Below, piece after piece: positions 1 through 10,569 of a DNA stretch of 64,000 bases. A model generated the notes under the pieces. The model saw only the letters and a list, made by a program, of their open reading frames with translations. It was not told the DNA's origin and searched no databases. Position 1 is the first letter of the stretch, and each line of letters opens with the position of its first letter. Origin of the DNA: Hygrocybe punicea (Eukaryota; Basidiomycota; Agaricomycetes; Agaricales; Hygrophoraceae); assembly GCA_963556145.1 (NCBI GenBank), contig OY744469.1:5986767-6050766 (forward strand), given 5' to 3'. The translations under genes were made by a program, and so were the position numbers.

Positions 1-370
1 ACGATCAGGGCTGTTTCAGGTGGAAGGACTGAAAGGGGTCGGGCTAGTGGGGCATAAAGGATGCGCAGATGGCAATGTACCGTATTGAAGACTGACGAAG
101 CAGCACAACGAGAGGACTTGAAAACTTTAAGAAGGTGGGAAATGGGCCAACAGGATGGCTATGTCCTGAAACGGATTATTCACGCAAAGCACACTAAATC
201 GTTGATTTGGGCATGGAGAGGTCTTGATGCCCAAATCAATGATTTAGCGGACGCTAGGACAGGTTTAGATTTTATTGAGAGCCCTCAAAGGACCCGAGGC
301 AAAGGCCCATTGGACTACTTTCGGTTGAAAATATGATTCTATCTTAAATTTATCCTGCGGGAAGTCACCC
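1..370. other. No recognised gene; contains a 54-bp hairpin
   Basis: A 91-codon open frame (61-336, plus) has no recognisable motif and I do not support it as a gene. The clearest structure is a near-perfect hairpin at 194-247: arms of about 21 bases (194-214 and 227-247, beginning CTAAATC and ending GATTTAG) around a 12-base loop. Confidence 0.4.
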
Positions 371-703
371 ATTTACTTGAAGTTTTGGGAGATTACAAGG
401 TTCATTTTATATTCTACCTGCTTAGATACTTTTAGTCAACTATTAACTACATTTCAGTAAGGAGCAGTCTCACTCTCAGCACAAGAGAGAAATCAACGAC
501 CTGCCTTTTTTGGTTGCGAGGCTCAGTGTGATATCCAATTTGATTTGCTGCCATTGTGATGGCCTCCCACTGAGTTCTCCTTCTCACTGAGGCTCCTTTA
601 TGCTCTACAAGCCTTGCTGAAATGTAGTTAATACTTGACTAAAAGTATCTAAGCAGGTAGAATATAAAATGAACCTTGTAATCTCCCCAAACTGCAAGTA
701 AAT
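371..703. mobile_element. Foldback MITE-like element, about 87-bp inverted arms
   Basis: Bases 371-457 and 617-703 are inverted copies of each other with a few mismatches; the arm includes ATTTACTTGAAG outermost and CTACATTTCAG innermost. Weaker inverted similarity continues inward (TAAGGAGC near 458 against GGCTCCTTTA near 591), so almost the whole segment could fold into one hairpin. There is no coding capacity. I could not identify a convincing target-site duplication, so the superfamily is open. Confidence 0.7.
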
Positions 704-855
704 ATAACAGCATTGCTAAAAAAGGAAGTTGTGAAACCGCGCAGCCTCAATCGCGCCACCATCAGACTTGCTTCACTCCCTTGATATATCTATCCCTGCA
801 ATTTACAAATATCATGCTGATATATAAGTAGGGCGTTTCTCGGTGTAGATTGGCA

Positions 856-2884
856 CACCTCAGGAGTTCCAACATTTAGTTGGGGTCTAAAGTGGTTTCT
901 AAAGTGAGCGGAAAAATATAATTTTTAGATTTACATTTAGGCCTAGCCTAAATATTGAATTTAAGTCACAAATAAATGTACATCTAAAGTATTTATTTAG
1001 TTTCATCTTTAGACTAGTTTTACAATTAAAATGATGACCTGTTCTAGATTGTGGAAGGAAAACAGAATTTCGCTACAAGTTTACTCAAATTTGCTAGTCT
1101 AAATTTAGGTATCATCCAAAGGCAGGCCAAAATTTAAACTTTCAGTGTGACTAAAATAATGGATTTAATAGTTATCAAAAAAAAAAATTCGGCGGTTATC
1201 AACATTCCAAATTTCAATCAGAACTAAAGCTATTGCCCGCGCAATCGCCCACCCGTCGTCCACCCATCGCCCACCCATCGCCCACCCATCGCCCACCCGT
1301 CGCCCACCCATCGCCCACCCGTCGCCCACCTCCCAATCATGACCTGAACCCAGCTCCGACGTCGACAAAACCAATCAATTTTTTTTTTTCGACCTCACAC
1401 CCACCGTGACGCCATCTCGCCATCTCTCCCGCTCCCGCTCATCCCATCCCCGGCATCTCCCTTGCCCAAGTATGACGATCTCCCACACCCCACGCCATCT
1501 CCCTCGCCCTCGCCGCCATTTCCCACCCTCGATTTCCTGCCAAGCCGTCGCCCACACCTCCGCCCTCCCCATCATCTCCCTCGTCCACACCCACGCCATC
1601 TCCCATCTCCCTCGTCGTCGTCGCCATCTCTCCTCACACTCGCCATCTCCCACACCCTTGTCGCCCACGCCGCACCCTCGTCGCACACGCGACGCTCTCA
1701 TCGCCACGCCGTCGCCACGCTCTCATCGCCCACGCTCCCATCGCCACGCTCTCATCGCCCACGCTCTCATCGCCACACTCTCGTCGCCCACGCTCTCGTC
1801 GCCCACATCTAACCCATCCAAAATTGGATCCCCCATGGCCATGCCCGCGCCATCTCCCTCGTCCACACCCACGCCATCTCCCCACCATCCCATCCCATCA
1901 CCACGCAATCTCCCACACCCTCTCGTCGCCCTCCCATCGTGCCCCCGCCATCTCCCTCACCCATGTCCACGCCATCTCCCTCACCCTCATCGCCAACGCC
2001 ATCTCCCGCCAAGCCACCTCCGCCATCACCTCCCTCGCCCACACCCCACGCCATCTCCCACACCCTCGTCATCCACACCCTCGTCGCCCACGCCACACCC
2101 TTGTCGCCCACGCCCACGCCATCTCCTCACCCTCCCACTCCCTCGTCCCCCACGCCATCTCCTCCCATCCCATCGTGCCATGCCCACGCCATCTCCCACA
2201 CCACACCCTCGTCGCCCTCCCATCCTATCGTGCCCCCGCCATCTCCCACACCCTCATCACCCACGCTCGTCACCCTCCCATCCTATCGTGCCCCCGCCAT
2301 CTCGCTCTCATTCTGTCGTGCCCCCGTACACCCTTGTCACCCCTGCCATCTCCCCCACCTGCCTCTCCCCCTACCTCTGTCATCACCTCACGAACCCCAC
2401 CACCATGTCAATTGACGTTGGAGCTGGGCTCGTGAGGTAAGATTGGGAGATGGGTGGGCAATGGGTGGGCGACGGGCGGGCGACGAGCGGGCAATGGCGT
2501 GGGCAATAGCTTTAGATCTAACAACAACTTTGAATTTAAATAGCTGCCGAAAATCTTACATTTTGATAATTATTAAATTTATTATTTTAACGCTACCGAA
2601 AGTTTTAATTTTGGCCTGCCTTTAGGTGATGCCTAAATTTGGACTAGAAATTTGAGTAAACTTGGAACTAAATTATACTTTCCCCTTACAATATAGATCT
2701 GATAATTATTTTGATTGCAAGAATAACCTAAAAATGAAAATAAATAAATAATTTAGATATACATTTATTTGTGACTTAAATTCAATATTTAGGCTAGGCC
2801 TAAATGTAAATCTAAAGATTATATTTTGGTGCTAACTTTAGAAATCACTTTAGATCCCGACTAAATGTGGAAAGTCCTGATGTG
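856..2884. mobile_element. Long-TIR non-autonomous DNA transposon, copy 1 (CACTA/CMC-like)
   Basis: The ends are inverted repeats starting CACCTCAGGA (left) and, read inward from the right, CACATCAGGA. About 160 bp is strongly similar and recognisable inverted similarity reaches about 500 bp into each side. The element is flanked by a 3-bp direct duplication GCA (853-855 and 2885-2887). A second copy at 29063-31039 has the same boundaries and a different 3-bp duplication (TAT), which independently fixes the ends. A 3-bp duplication without TWA preference and CAC-type ends fit the CACTA/CMC superfamily better than PIF/Harbinger; that placement is inference. There is no transposase. The centre is a cytosine-rich minisatellite. 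Confidence 0.8.
1390..2390. repeat. CGCCATCTCCC-type minisatellite inside long-TIR element
   Basis: Degenerate short units (CGCCATCTCCC, TCGTCGCCCAC, CCCATCGTGCCCC) fill about 1 kb. The bias removes stop codons in several frames on both strands, producing apparent proteins of up to 344 residues rich in Pro, His, Ser and Arg. These are composition artefacts, not genes. Confidence 0.8.
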
Positions 2885-3136
2885 GCAGCTAGCTCGCTGG
2901 TCGACTCGTCATCAATAATCAGTACGTGATCGTTGAATGCTGAATGCTGAAGCTTACTTCAAGGCCTTTTTTTTTTGATGATGGCGGCTTCGCTTCTAAT
3001 ACACTACCATTTTTTTAAAAAGGGTCTGGCACCAGAACTTGAAATAACATCATGCGCTCCTCCATATTCGCGACAATTTGCTATGCCCTTTTACTAGTTT
3101 CCTCAGGTTTACACACTTGTCCCCCCCCCAGTCAAT

Positions 3137-4478
3137 TTGGTTTTGATCTTGGTTCTTGCAGCGGTGAATGCTGTTCCACTTAGCATTCAACCTCTACAAC
3201 CCATTCCACTCTTTGAGTCTGATCAGGAGCATGTCCAAATCCTTGATACCATCGTGTCAGGCAGGTTTTGCATGCTGCCCCTGTATTTGACCAGAGTCCT
3301 TACAGATGTACAGCTCATAACCAGGTTTTAGCCATGGAAAAGGCCCTTCAAAACCCCAAATTGTACAAGGGGTACATCACCGAAGCCTTCGGCCGACAGG
3401 TCGATCTACGTGCACTCAGAGCAACTGTCCAAGCTTTGAAGACAGCCGTAATACCGGCCCGATTGTACCCAACAACATCTACACTGGGTGAACTCGTGGT
3501 TGGCCCTTATGGGTTGAAGGAAGAAGACGATCCCGGACTTCATCGCAATGCCATCACATTTACCGAAAATTTCTTCCTTAGCGAGTTCTCGTACTATTCG
3601 TACTGAAATATTCTCATTTTATTGTTCAAAAACACAGGTCCGATAGATTTCAAGACCAAAGCAGTCTTAGTAGCGGCCGTATCAGCACTTGGCAAAGGTG
3701 GTGAGTGCTATAATCAATGTGGTCCTCAGCCAAGCGCTCTGAGTCAGGTTTCATAAAGGCCTTAGAATTGCAAAGGACACGGAAACAGGGGCACTCCGCA
3801 TGGTACCAGCAAGCTCCCAGCAGAGGCCAACTGAAGAAATTCTATCACGTATGTGGGTTTTGTCACACATATCTCGTTACTTATTCCCATTATCATATAG
3901 TCTACGATGGCGACAAAAACCATCCGCTTCATCCCACCTTCGGCCGAACCCAATATGACCAGGTCCGAGACACCGTAGCTAATACGCATCAGCGTTCAAA
4001 CGCTTTTGGGTAACGTAGCTTAATCATTGTGGTGCATTGTTCTCCATTAGCTCACAGCTTTCAATCTCAAAACAGTCGGTTCGGAGAACTTTGCGGGAAA
4101 GATGAGAGACTAAATCGACATGAAGACCATCAAATGGGATCGACATTATTGCGACGTGATGGAAAAGAGGTAAGGGAGGCACTGGACGAGCTGGTTTATG
4201 ATAAATTCCACTGAATGTCTGCCTCCCCTCTGAAGGGCCATACCACTTTACAGAGTGACGCCTGCAAGCGTCCTCCGAATAACGATCCTTCGGCCCTTGG
4301 CTCGGGAAAGCTTCTGAAGCCAAATCTTCTTCAGGGCAACATGGACACACCTAAAGTCAAACCATCGTCGAAGGGTCGTGCATCGGCCACCAATCCGACA
4401 AAGTCGAAGCCCCAAAAGCCTTCAGCAAAGGCTCCCCCCGACAAAGTCGTCCAAGACGGGCGAGCGTTGAGAGGTTAG
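3137..4478 (+). CDS. Hypothetical multi-exon gene, exon structure only partly resolved
   Basis: I do not recognise this family. Several coding-like stretches are separated by short introns with good borders: one ends near 3331, another runs about 3300-3606, then GTGAGT at about 3700 to CAG at 3730, and GTATGTGG near 3850 to TATAG at 3900. In 3268-3606 the frame reads like a folded soluble protein. After the CAG at 3730 the frame containing PTEEILSR is the most protein-like. The last segment (4215-4478) is lysine, proline and serine rich and may be a disordered basic tail, but its frame relative to upstream exons is uncertain. The gene converges on the minus-strand gene ending at 4924. It could be intact with an unresolved model, or decayed. 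Confidence 0.4.
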
Positions 4479-4923
4479 CGTGGGAGGGCTGCGCCTAAGC
4501 TGTGGTCAATGTTTGAGCAAAATGTATTGACAGTATGAAAAAACGCCTTCGTGAATGCTTTTTAGTACTTGAGAAGCGTCAATTTCGAACAAGACGTTTT
4601 GACGGACGTCTTGAATGCAAAGACACTCAGAAAAGAGTCATTTTTTGTTGCAAGAAGTGAAAAGAGCATTTTTTTTCTTCCTCAACATCTCGCTCAACAT
4701 CTCGAAGATAAAGCCGACGCTGCCAGTCACGGTATACACCAGCCCCACAAATGTCCATTTGCTATAATCATCAAAAGGGCGGCTGCGAAAATGTATCCGC
4801 AGCCAGTGTGTTATTCCATTAGAGAGACAGGAGGCTCCGATGACATTTCGCGTACTTACCACGCCTGTATGTAAACTCCATAAAAAAATAAGAAGCATTT
4901 AAAATTTAGACCAACTATGCACG
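4479..4923. other. Intergenic region between convergent genes
   Basis: This holds the presumed 3' flanks of the two convergent genes. The only structure I see is a short tandem CTCAACATCTCG pair near 4680-4705. The open frames here have no recognisable content. Confidence 0.4.
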
Positions 4924-6772
4924 TCAACTCATCATCGCCTGCTTCTTTTTTCCCTTCTTCTCACTAGCACTGCTACCCCCAGCCGCGAGCTCTTCGGCGA
5001 ACCGCGCTGCCGCCCGGTGCTCCGCGAGCGTTGCCTGCCTTTGCGCCTCCCCTTCTACTTTGGCAGCTTTTTGCGCCTCTCGTTTGCTTGCGTTCTGTCG
5101 CTGTCTCTTCGTCAGCGTCTCAGGCGCTTTCATCGCGTGTCCGTGTCCGTGCCCGGACGTCTCCACGCGCTCGTGTCCTAAATAAGAAAAGCAGACACAG
5201 AGTCAGGTCATGCGACAAATAATGAACATACAATAAAATAAAACAAAAACATGCGTGATTAGGGCTTTTCATTCTTGGAAACTTTTTAACGTACGCGGTC
5301 GGCTTCGGGTCTTCACGACACCCCACCCGTCGTCCTCCCCATCTGCATCGTTCCCCGCTGCGCTCGCACTCGAATCCACGTGCACGTCCTCGTAGTCGCC
5401 CCACGAGAAGCCCCGGGCGGGCTTTTCATCTGCCTGCGGCTGTACACGCAGCGGATTTGGTACGAGTGCCGCCGACTCGTGGTCGTGAGCGTGATCGTCG
5501 GGGTCGTAGTCGGGTGACTCAAGCATGCTGTTGTTGATGGGGGTAGGCAAGTCAGTATGGCGTAGAATGTGGGGGGAGAACGTACTCTTCGACGCCAGTT
5601 TTTCTGGCTTTGGGGAATGGACGCTCGGAGAGTGGTCGACGGTGGGACATGGTCATGATCATAGTCGAGGGTGGCCCGCTGTCCTCCGACCCATCTCTAT
5701 CCATATACCGGTCCGAGGCATCAAACGACATCACAGCCTCGTCCCCCGTGCGCTCCGCCACCGGGGACGAGCTCTCCGTAACAGACGTGGCCGTCATGAT
5801 CCCCGCATCGCTAGTCGTCGTCGAGCGCCCCCCAGACTGTCGCCGCCCCCTCCTCTGCTGCCGCCCGGAGTTGTTTTCGTGATCGCCTCCTTCGTGATCG
5901 CCTTCGTCCCCAGTGGAGATGTGTTGTTGATGTTGTTGTTGCTGGGAGCGCCGATTGCGGGACTCGACGCGTGTCCAGGACCCGTCTGTGTCGATCGAGG
6001 TTGTAGATTGGTAAGGAGGCTTCGTTAGCGCTGATGCTGCAGCCGCCACCGCCCCCGTCCCCGTCGTCGCTGCTTGAGAAGAGAACTGGCGTTCTGGCTG
6101 TTGGTCGCTCGGAGGAGGGGGTGGAGTGGCTCTAGCTTTTGCACGGGGACGCGCACGGAGGTGAGGGGCGGACTGTTCTGGTTCTGGTTCTTCTTCTGGC
6201 GCTGATGCTGATGCTGATGCCCGTGGTGGTGGAGGTAGTCCCAGGGTGCTCAGGGAGGGTTCAGAAGAAGGCTCCGACACATGGGGCGACTTGTCTGCGG
6301 TAACCTTGGTCCTTTTCTTCTTCGCCTTTTTCAGCTTCGTAGCAGGGGCGACGGTGGCGGCGTCTGGTCCCGTAGACGCTGCGTCAAAGTCTCCAGGGAT
6401 GGAAGGGGTGACAGCGATCCCGGATAGCGGGTTTTGAGAGCGTCTGGTTGCATGTGCTGATACTGCTGCTGAGGGTGACAATTCACCCTCCCTGGTCGAG
6501 CTGTCAGAAAGCGCAGAAACTCCAGGTACAGTTTTTTTCTTTTTCTTGCTCTTCTTCGCGACGGGATTCAAGTTATCGTTATCCTTACTGTTATTGTTAG
6601 TATTGGAATTAGTATTGGAGTTATTATTATTCAAGTTGTCGTTGTTGGGATTGGCGCTTGTGATGGCGCCGAGTGGGTGAGTGTAGCGGGTGTAGCCTAG
6701 GACGAGAGTGCCGGCGAGGGCAACGATGGCGAGGGCTGTTTCTGGGGAAAGATAGCTCTGAGCGGATCCCAT
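4924..6772 (-). CDS. Conserved-looking membrane-anchored, lysine-rich low-complexity protein (3 exons, 557 aa)
   Basis: Exons 6772-5586, 5527-5295 and 5177-4924 join in frame (1674 nt including stop). Both introns (5528-5585 and 5178-5294) start GTACGT and end CAG or TAG. The N-terminus has one hydrophobic segment (about residues 10-27, including ALAIVALAGTLVLGY), then an Asn-rich stretch, Lys clusters (KSKKKKK, KKAKKKR), long Ser/Pro/Gln disordered regions and a Gly-Trp core motif (DGWGVV). The C-terminus is a charged predicted helix (QRQNASKREAQKAAK) ending in a Lys tract. A single-pass membrane anchor with a basic cytosolic tail is inferred; function is unknown. Start chosen because ATG at 6772 directly precedes the hydrophobic segment and CCAAT motifs lie upstream. 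The intact frame through three exons argues it is functional. Confidence 0.8.
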
Positions 6773-6880
6773 AGTTAGTTGTTGTTCAAGAGGTTTGGTA
6801 ACGGTAAAGACTGGGTAAAAGCCGCGTGGCGTGTTATTTAGATAATAATTAATTAATGTTTATGTAATTGCCTAAGCCAC

Positions 6881-6897
6881 ATTGGCCTTTATATTGG
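6881..6897 (-). promoter_or_regulatory. Two CCAAT boxes upstream of the 4924-6772 gene
   Basis: On the minus strand CCAAT occurs at 6881-6885 and 6893-6897, about 110-125 bp upstream of the start codon, a common position for HAP-complex sites in fungi. The assignment is motif-based only. The hAT-like insertion starts 48 bp further upstream. Confidence 0.35.
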
Positions 6898-6944
6898 TGT
6901 GCACCAGGTAAGCTTGATGGAAAGCAGAGATGCACTCAATTGGG

Positions 6945-8090
6945 TAGTGATGCCGAAGTTCGGTTCGGCTTGCGGTTCTGGCACTGACAGGCGGTTCAAA
7001 CCGCGTTCAAACGTGGTTCAAACCGCGAACCGTAATGTATAGTTACCTACGTAGATACTCATTTAGATACTTAATTTTTCACATTTTTTTCTATGCAGTC
7101 GCGTGAACTTAGGTCATGTGACCTTAAACATCGCACCAATTTCGACTCAACACTAACATTACTCAACAACCATGGTAAGTAACGGCTTCATACTATATTT
7201 TACTGACATTTTATTACATAGAACAGCCCCCCGTGGCCCACCTTGACCACATAAAGAAGGCGCCCGCGGTCAACTCCACCCAACAACCTCCCTCGCGTTC
7301 CAACGCAAGTCGGAGTGAATCGAGGGCAGCAGCGGCAGCAGCAGCAACACCACCAATGCCACCACCCCGACGATGGCCAAATGGCCCCAAACGACAGCAA
7401 CAGCAACAGCAGCAGCAGCAACCGCAACCACAACCGCAACTGCAACTGCAGCAGCAGCAACAGCAACAGCAACGCCGGTGGCAGCAGCAGAGCAACACCG
7501 GCGGCAGCAGCCACCTGCTGCGTCAAACGCGGATGATCGCGACCAATGTCGCCTCCACCACCACTTACAACACCAACACCAACACAACAACGACAACAAC
7601 GACAACGACAACGACAACGGGGAGTTGAAGGCTGGGAGGGTGGTGCGCCCACCTACTGGCCCAGGTACATCCCTCACGAACACGCCCTAGCCACATCAAT
7701 TGACGTGCAGATGCCCATAGGAAGTCCCCGGCCCCATCCAACCTCACGGAAACAGACGGAATGTGTCAATTGACGCGTCCCCATTCTTCGCGAGGTAGGT
7801 AGCACACGCGGACGCCCATGGGAAGTGCCTGGCCCCAACCCAACCTCGCAAAAACAGATGGAGTGCCCCCCCATCTACCTCGTGAGGGTGACAGCCACGT
7901 CTGGCTCGCATGAGGTATTTGGAGGTTGGTTCGCGGTTCGAACCGCGTTTGAACGCAGACTGAACGCCGTGGAACCGTTTGACACGGTTCCGGTTCGGGT
8001 TTGGCATTTGGCTGAACCAAACCAACAGTTCCGGTTCCGGTTTTTCAAAAATAGTGAAAAACTGGACCAAACCGAACTTCGGCAACACTA
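6945..8090. mobile_element. Non-autonomous hAT-like element with 8-bp TSD
   Basis: The ends are inverted repeats: left TAGTGATGCCGAAGTTCGG, right (read inward) TAGTGTTGCCGAAGTTCGG. The element is flanked by a perfect 8-bp direct duplication CAATTGGG (6937-6944 and 8091-8098). TAGTG-type ends plus an 8-bp duplication are hAT hallmarks. Subterminal regions are rich in GGTTCGG/CCGAACC repeats in both orientations. The interior holds a CAG/CAA/CAACCG microsatellite block and a roughly 62-bp direct repeat (about 7702-7762 and 7804-7864). I found no transposase; the Gln- and Thr-rich open frames inside are repeat-derived. Confidence 0.85.
7320..7620. repeat. CAG/CAA-rich microsatellite block in hAT-like element
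   Basis: Tracts of (CAG)n, (CAACAG)n, (CAACCG)n and (ACAACG)n run through this block. Plus-strand frames read as poly-Gln, poly-Ala or poly-Thr and minus-strand frames as poly-Cys, poly-Leu or poly-Val. An ATG immediately followed by GTAAGT (about 7171) and a TAG acceptor near 7221 look like an intron, but the best frame (7233-7628) does not connect to that ATG. Confidence 0.7.
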
Positions 8091-8473
8091 CAATTGGGAA
8101 AAACACACCTGTCCCATTCATTTCGGTCAGTGCTGAAGGCCCACAGGCACTCCTGCAGGGTGACTACATTGCCCAAGATCAGGATTTGGGAGCTTGAAGT
8201 CATGGCACCACTCCTTCAGAATTTGTTTCAGTAGGCTCAGCCTGAGCATACAGTGTTAGCTGATGATGGGATGATTGCAAGCAAAACCATTTCAGGCAAA
8301 AGACAAAAAGTGGGCACCCACAGGTGCAGCAGGCTCACTTCAAATTGTCTGTTGGCCCCCATTAGACCCAGAAATGGGAGTGAATCAGCTATAAGAAAAG
8401 AAAAGATGTTCAAAGGCTGTGAAATTGCATTTCTTTCAAGATAGCACTCAAGATATTTTTATGATAACTTCCT
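8091..8473. other. Intergenic spacer, nothing recognised
   Basis: Between the hAT-like element and the first foldback element I see no gene, RNA or clear repeat. Open frames are short and unsupported. Confidence 0.3.
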
Positions 8474-9054
8474 TTACAGCCGATTCGGAAATGGATGACC
8501 AAATCAACTTTTTTTTTTTTTGTAACTTTTTTTTTTTGAGACCGGCAACCACCGGGCCAGCTGTATTACCATAACCGTTCATGTCATGTGACACCAAGAG
8601 AATTGCTGAAATCACATAGAAATTCAAGTTATAAATTCATTGAGGGACATATGAGAAATGTGAAGCCTATGAAAATTGGAATGTGGCTAGATGAAGGGCT
8701 GAATTATTTTTTGGTGGTGTAATAAATATTTTTGGTGCCAATTTCAGGCCACAAGTCATGTTTTGGACACCAAAAATCCATGTCATCCTTGAATACACCA
8801 CCAAAAAATAATTTAAACTTATTCAGCCCTTCACCTAGCCACATTCCAATTTTCATAGGCTTCACATTTCTCATATATCCCTCAATGAATTTATAACTTG
8901 AATTTCTATGTGATTTCAGCAATTCTCTTGGTGTCACATGACATGAACGGTTATGGTAATACAGCTGGCCCGGTGGTTGCTGGTCTCAAAAAAAAAAAAG
9001 TTACAAAAAAAAAAAAAAGTTGATTTGGTCATCCATTTCCGAATCGGCTGTAAA
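8474..9054. mobile_element. Foldback MITE 1 (TA/CAGC ends)
   Basis: Arms of about 245-255 bp (8474-8717 and 8799-9054) are nearly perfect inverted copies, including T-runs matched by A-runs. The ends read TTTA|CAGCCGATTCGG on the left and CCGAATCGGCTG|TAAA on the right, compatible with a TA target duplication and CAG termini as in Tc1/mariner-class MITEs. There is no coding content. The 80-bp centre is AT-rich. Confidence 0.8.
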
Positions 9055-9170
9055 ATGAACAGAAATTATTCAAAATGTTTTTAAACTTTTTCTTACAATG
9101 ATGTGTCAAAGTAACATGGATTACAGTCGTTTGTAGTGAGCTTGACACTTGTAGGAAATTTTTTGATCAA

Positions 9171-9982
9171 TTACAGCAATTTGCATAATTCAGTAAATGC
9201 ACTTTTTTCAATCAATTGAGGAATATGGACTTGATGGGATTTCCCATGCTGAATCTTGTATCTCATGAAATACTGCATGGATTGAGATGGGTATGGAGGG
9301 AAAGTTGTACTATTCTCGAAGGGCTATCTGCTCCTGTAATTATATTTGGACAATATTTAGTGGATGATGAGTTGTAGATGAAACAAGAGGTAAACCAGTA
9401 CTTTTTAACACCCAAAATAATATTGTCAAATTATGGCATCAAATGAGCTCCTATGAAGAAGATTGTAGGGAGAAAACTGTCCATTTTTTCAAGGGCTAGA
9501 AGTACATATACCGTGTTTTTCTTTATTTTTGGTCTGTGAGTCCATAGTTATGATTCTTGTGGTATTTTACTCCCATGCAGACAAACAAAATATAGATGCA
9601 ATATGGACTCAAAGAACAAAAATAAAGAAAAACACGGTATATGCACTTCTAGCCCTTGAAAAAATGGACAGTTTTCTCCCTACAATCTTCTTCATAGGAG
9701 CTCATTTGATGTCATAATTTGACAATATTATTTTGGGTGTTAAAAAGTACTGGTTTACCTCTTGTTTCATCTACAACTCATCATCCACTAAATATTGTCC
9801 AAATATAATTACAGGAGCAGATAGCCCTTCAAGAATAGTACAACTTTCCCTCCATACCCATCTCAATCCATGCAGTATTTCATGAGATACAAGATTCAGC
9901 ATGGGAAATCCCACTAAGTCCATATTCCTCAATTGATTGAAAAAAGTGCATTTACTGCCCAGAATTATGCAAAAGGCTGTAA
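9171..9982. mobile_element. Foldback MITE 2 (TA/CAGC ends)
   Basis: Arms of roughly 365 bp (9171 to about 9535 and about 9605-9982) form an imperfect palindrome around a 70-bp centre. The outer ends are TTA|CAGC and, inverted, GCTG|TAA, the same end signature as foldback 1, though the arm sequences differ. Small indels distinguish the arms. No coding capacity. Confidence 0.8.
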
Positions 9983-9986
9983 AATA

Positions 9987-10545
9987 ATATGGACTTGTGT
10001 GAAAATTTCTGTGCTCTACCTTGTATCTCATGAAGTACTGCATGGATTAACATGGTTACAGAGGGAAAGTTGTGCTATTTCTTAAGGGCTATCTACTGCT
10101 ATCATTACATTTGGACCATATTTTGTATTTGGTGACTTGTGAATGAAACAAAAGGTAAACCAGTACTTTTTGACATCCAAAATGATATTGTCAAATTATG
10201 GCATCAAATGAACCCCTATGAAAAACATTGTAGGGAGAAATTAATTCATTTTTTCAAGGGCTAAAAGTACATATATCGTTTATTTTTGTCCTTTGAGGCA
10301 ATATTTCATCTGTACTATATTTGTCCACATTAGGGTAGAAATGCCACAAGAATCATGATTATGAGCTCAAAGGACAAAAATAAAGAAAAACATGATATAT
10401 GTACTTTTAGCCCTTGAAAAAATGAATAAATTTCTCCCTACAATGTTTTTCATAGGGGTTCATTTGATAATTTGACAATATCATTTTGGATGTCAAAAAG
10501 TACTGGTTTACCTTTTGTTTCATTCACAATGCATCCACAAATCAT
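9987..10545. mobile_element. Truncated foldback MITE 3, related to foldback 2
   Basis: The left half matches the left arm of foldback 2 (shared TTGTATCTCATGA, ACTGCATGGATT, AAACCAGTACTTTTT blocks). It forms a hairpin from about 10137 to 10545 around a spacer near 10300-10365. The outer part of the right arm is missing, so the element lacks one end. It is more diverged between arms than foldback 2, suggesting an older or recombined copy. Confidence 0.7.
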
Positions 10546-10569
10546 GATGATTCTCCCTCTCAGACATCC

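Noticed and set aside
1406..2440. Open frame of 344 codons (and others on both strands) in the first long-TIR element
   Set aside because: It lies entirely within a short-period cytosine-rich repeat; several frames on both strands are simultaneously open and the second transposon copy shows frame-breaking length differences.
7233..7628. Poly-Gln/Thr protein
   Set aside because: Encoded by microsatellite within a precisely bounded transposon, without a connected start exon.
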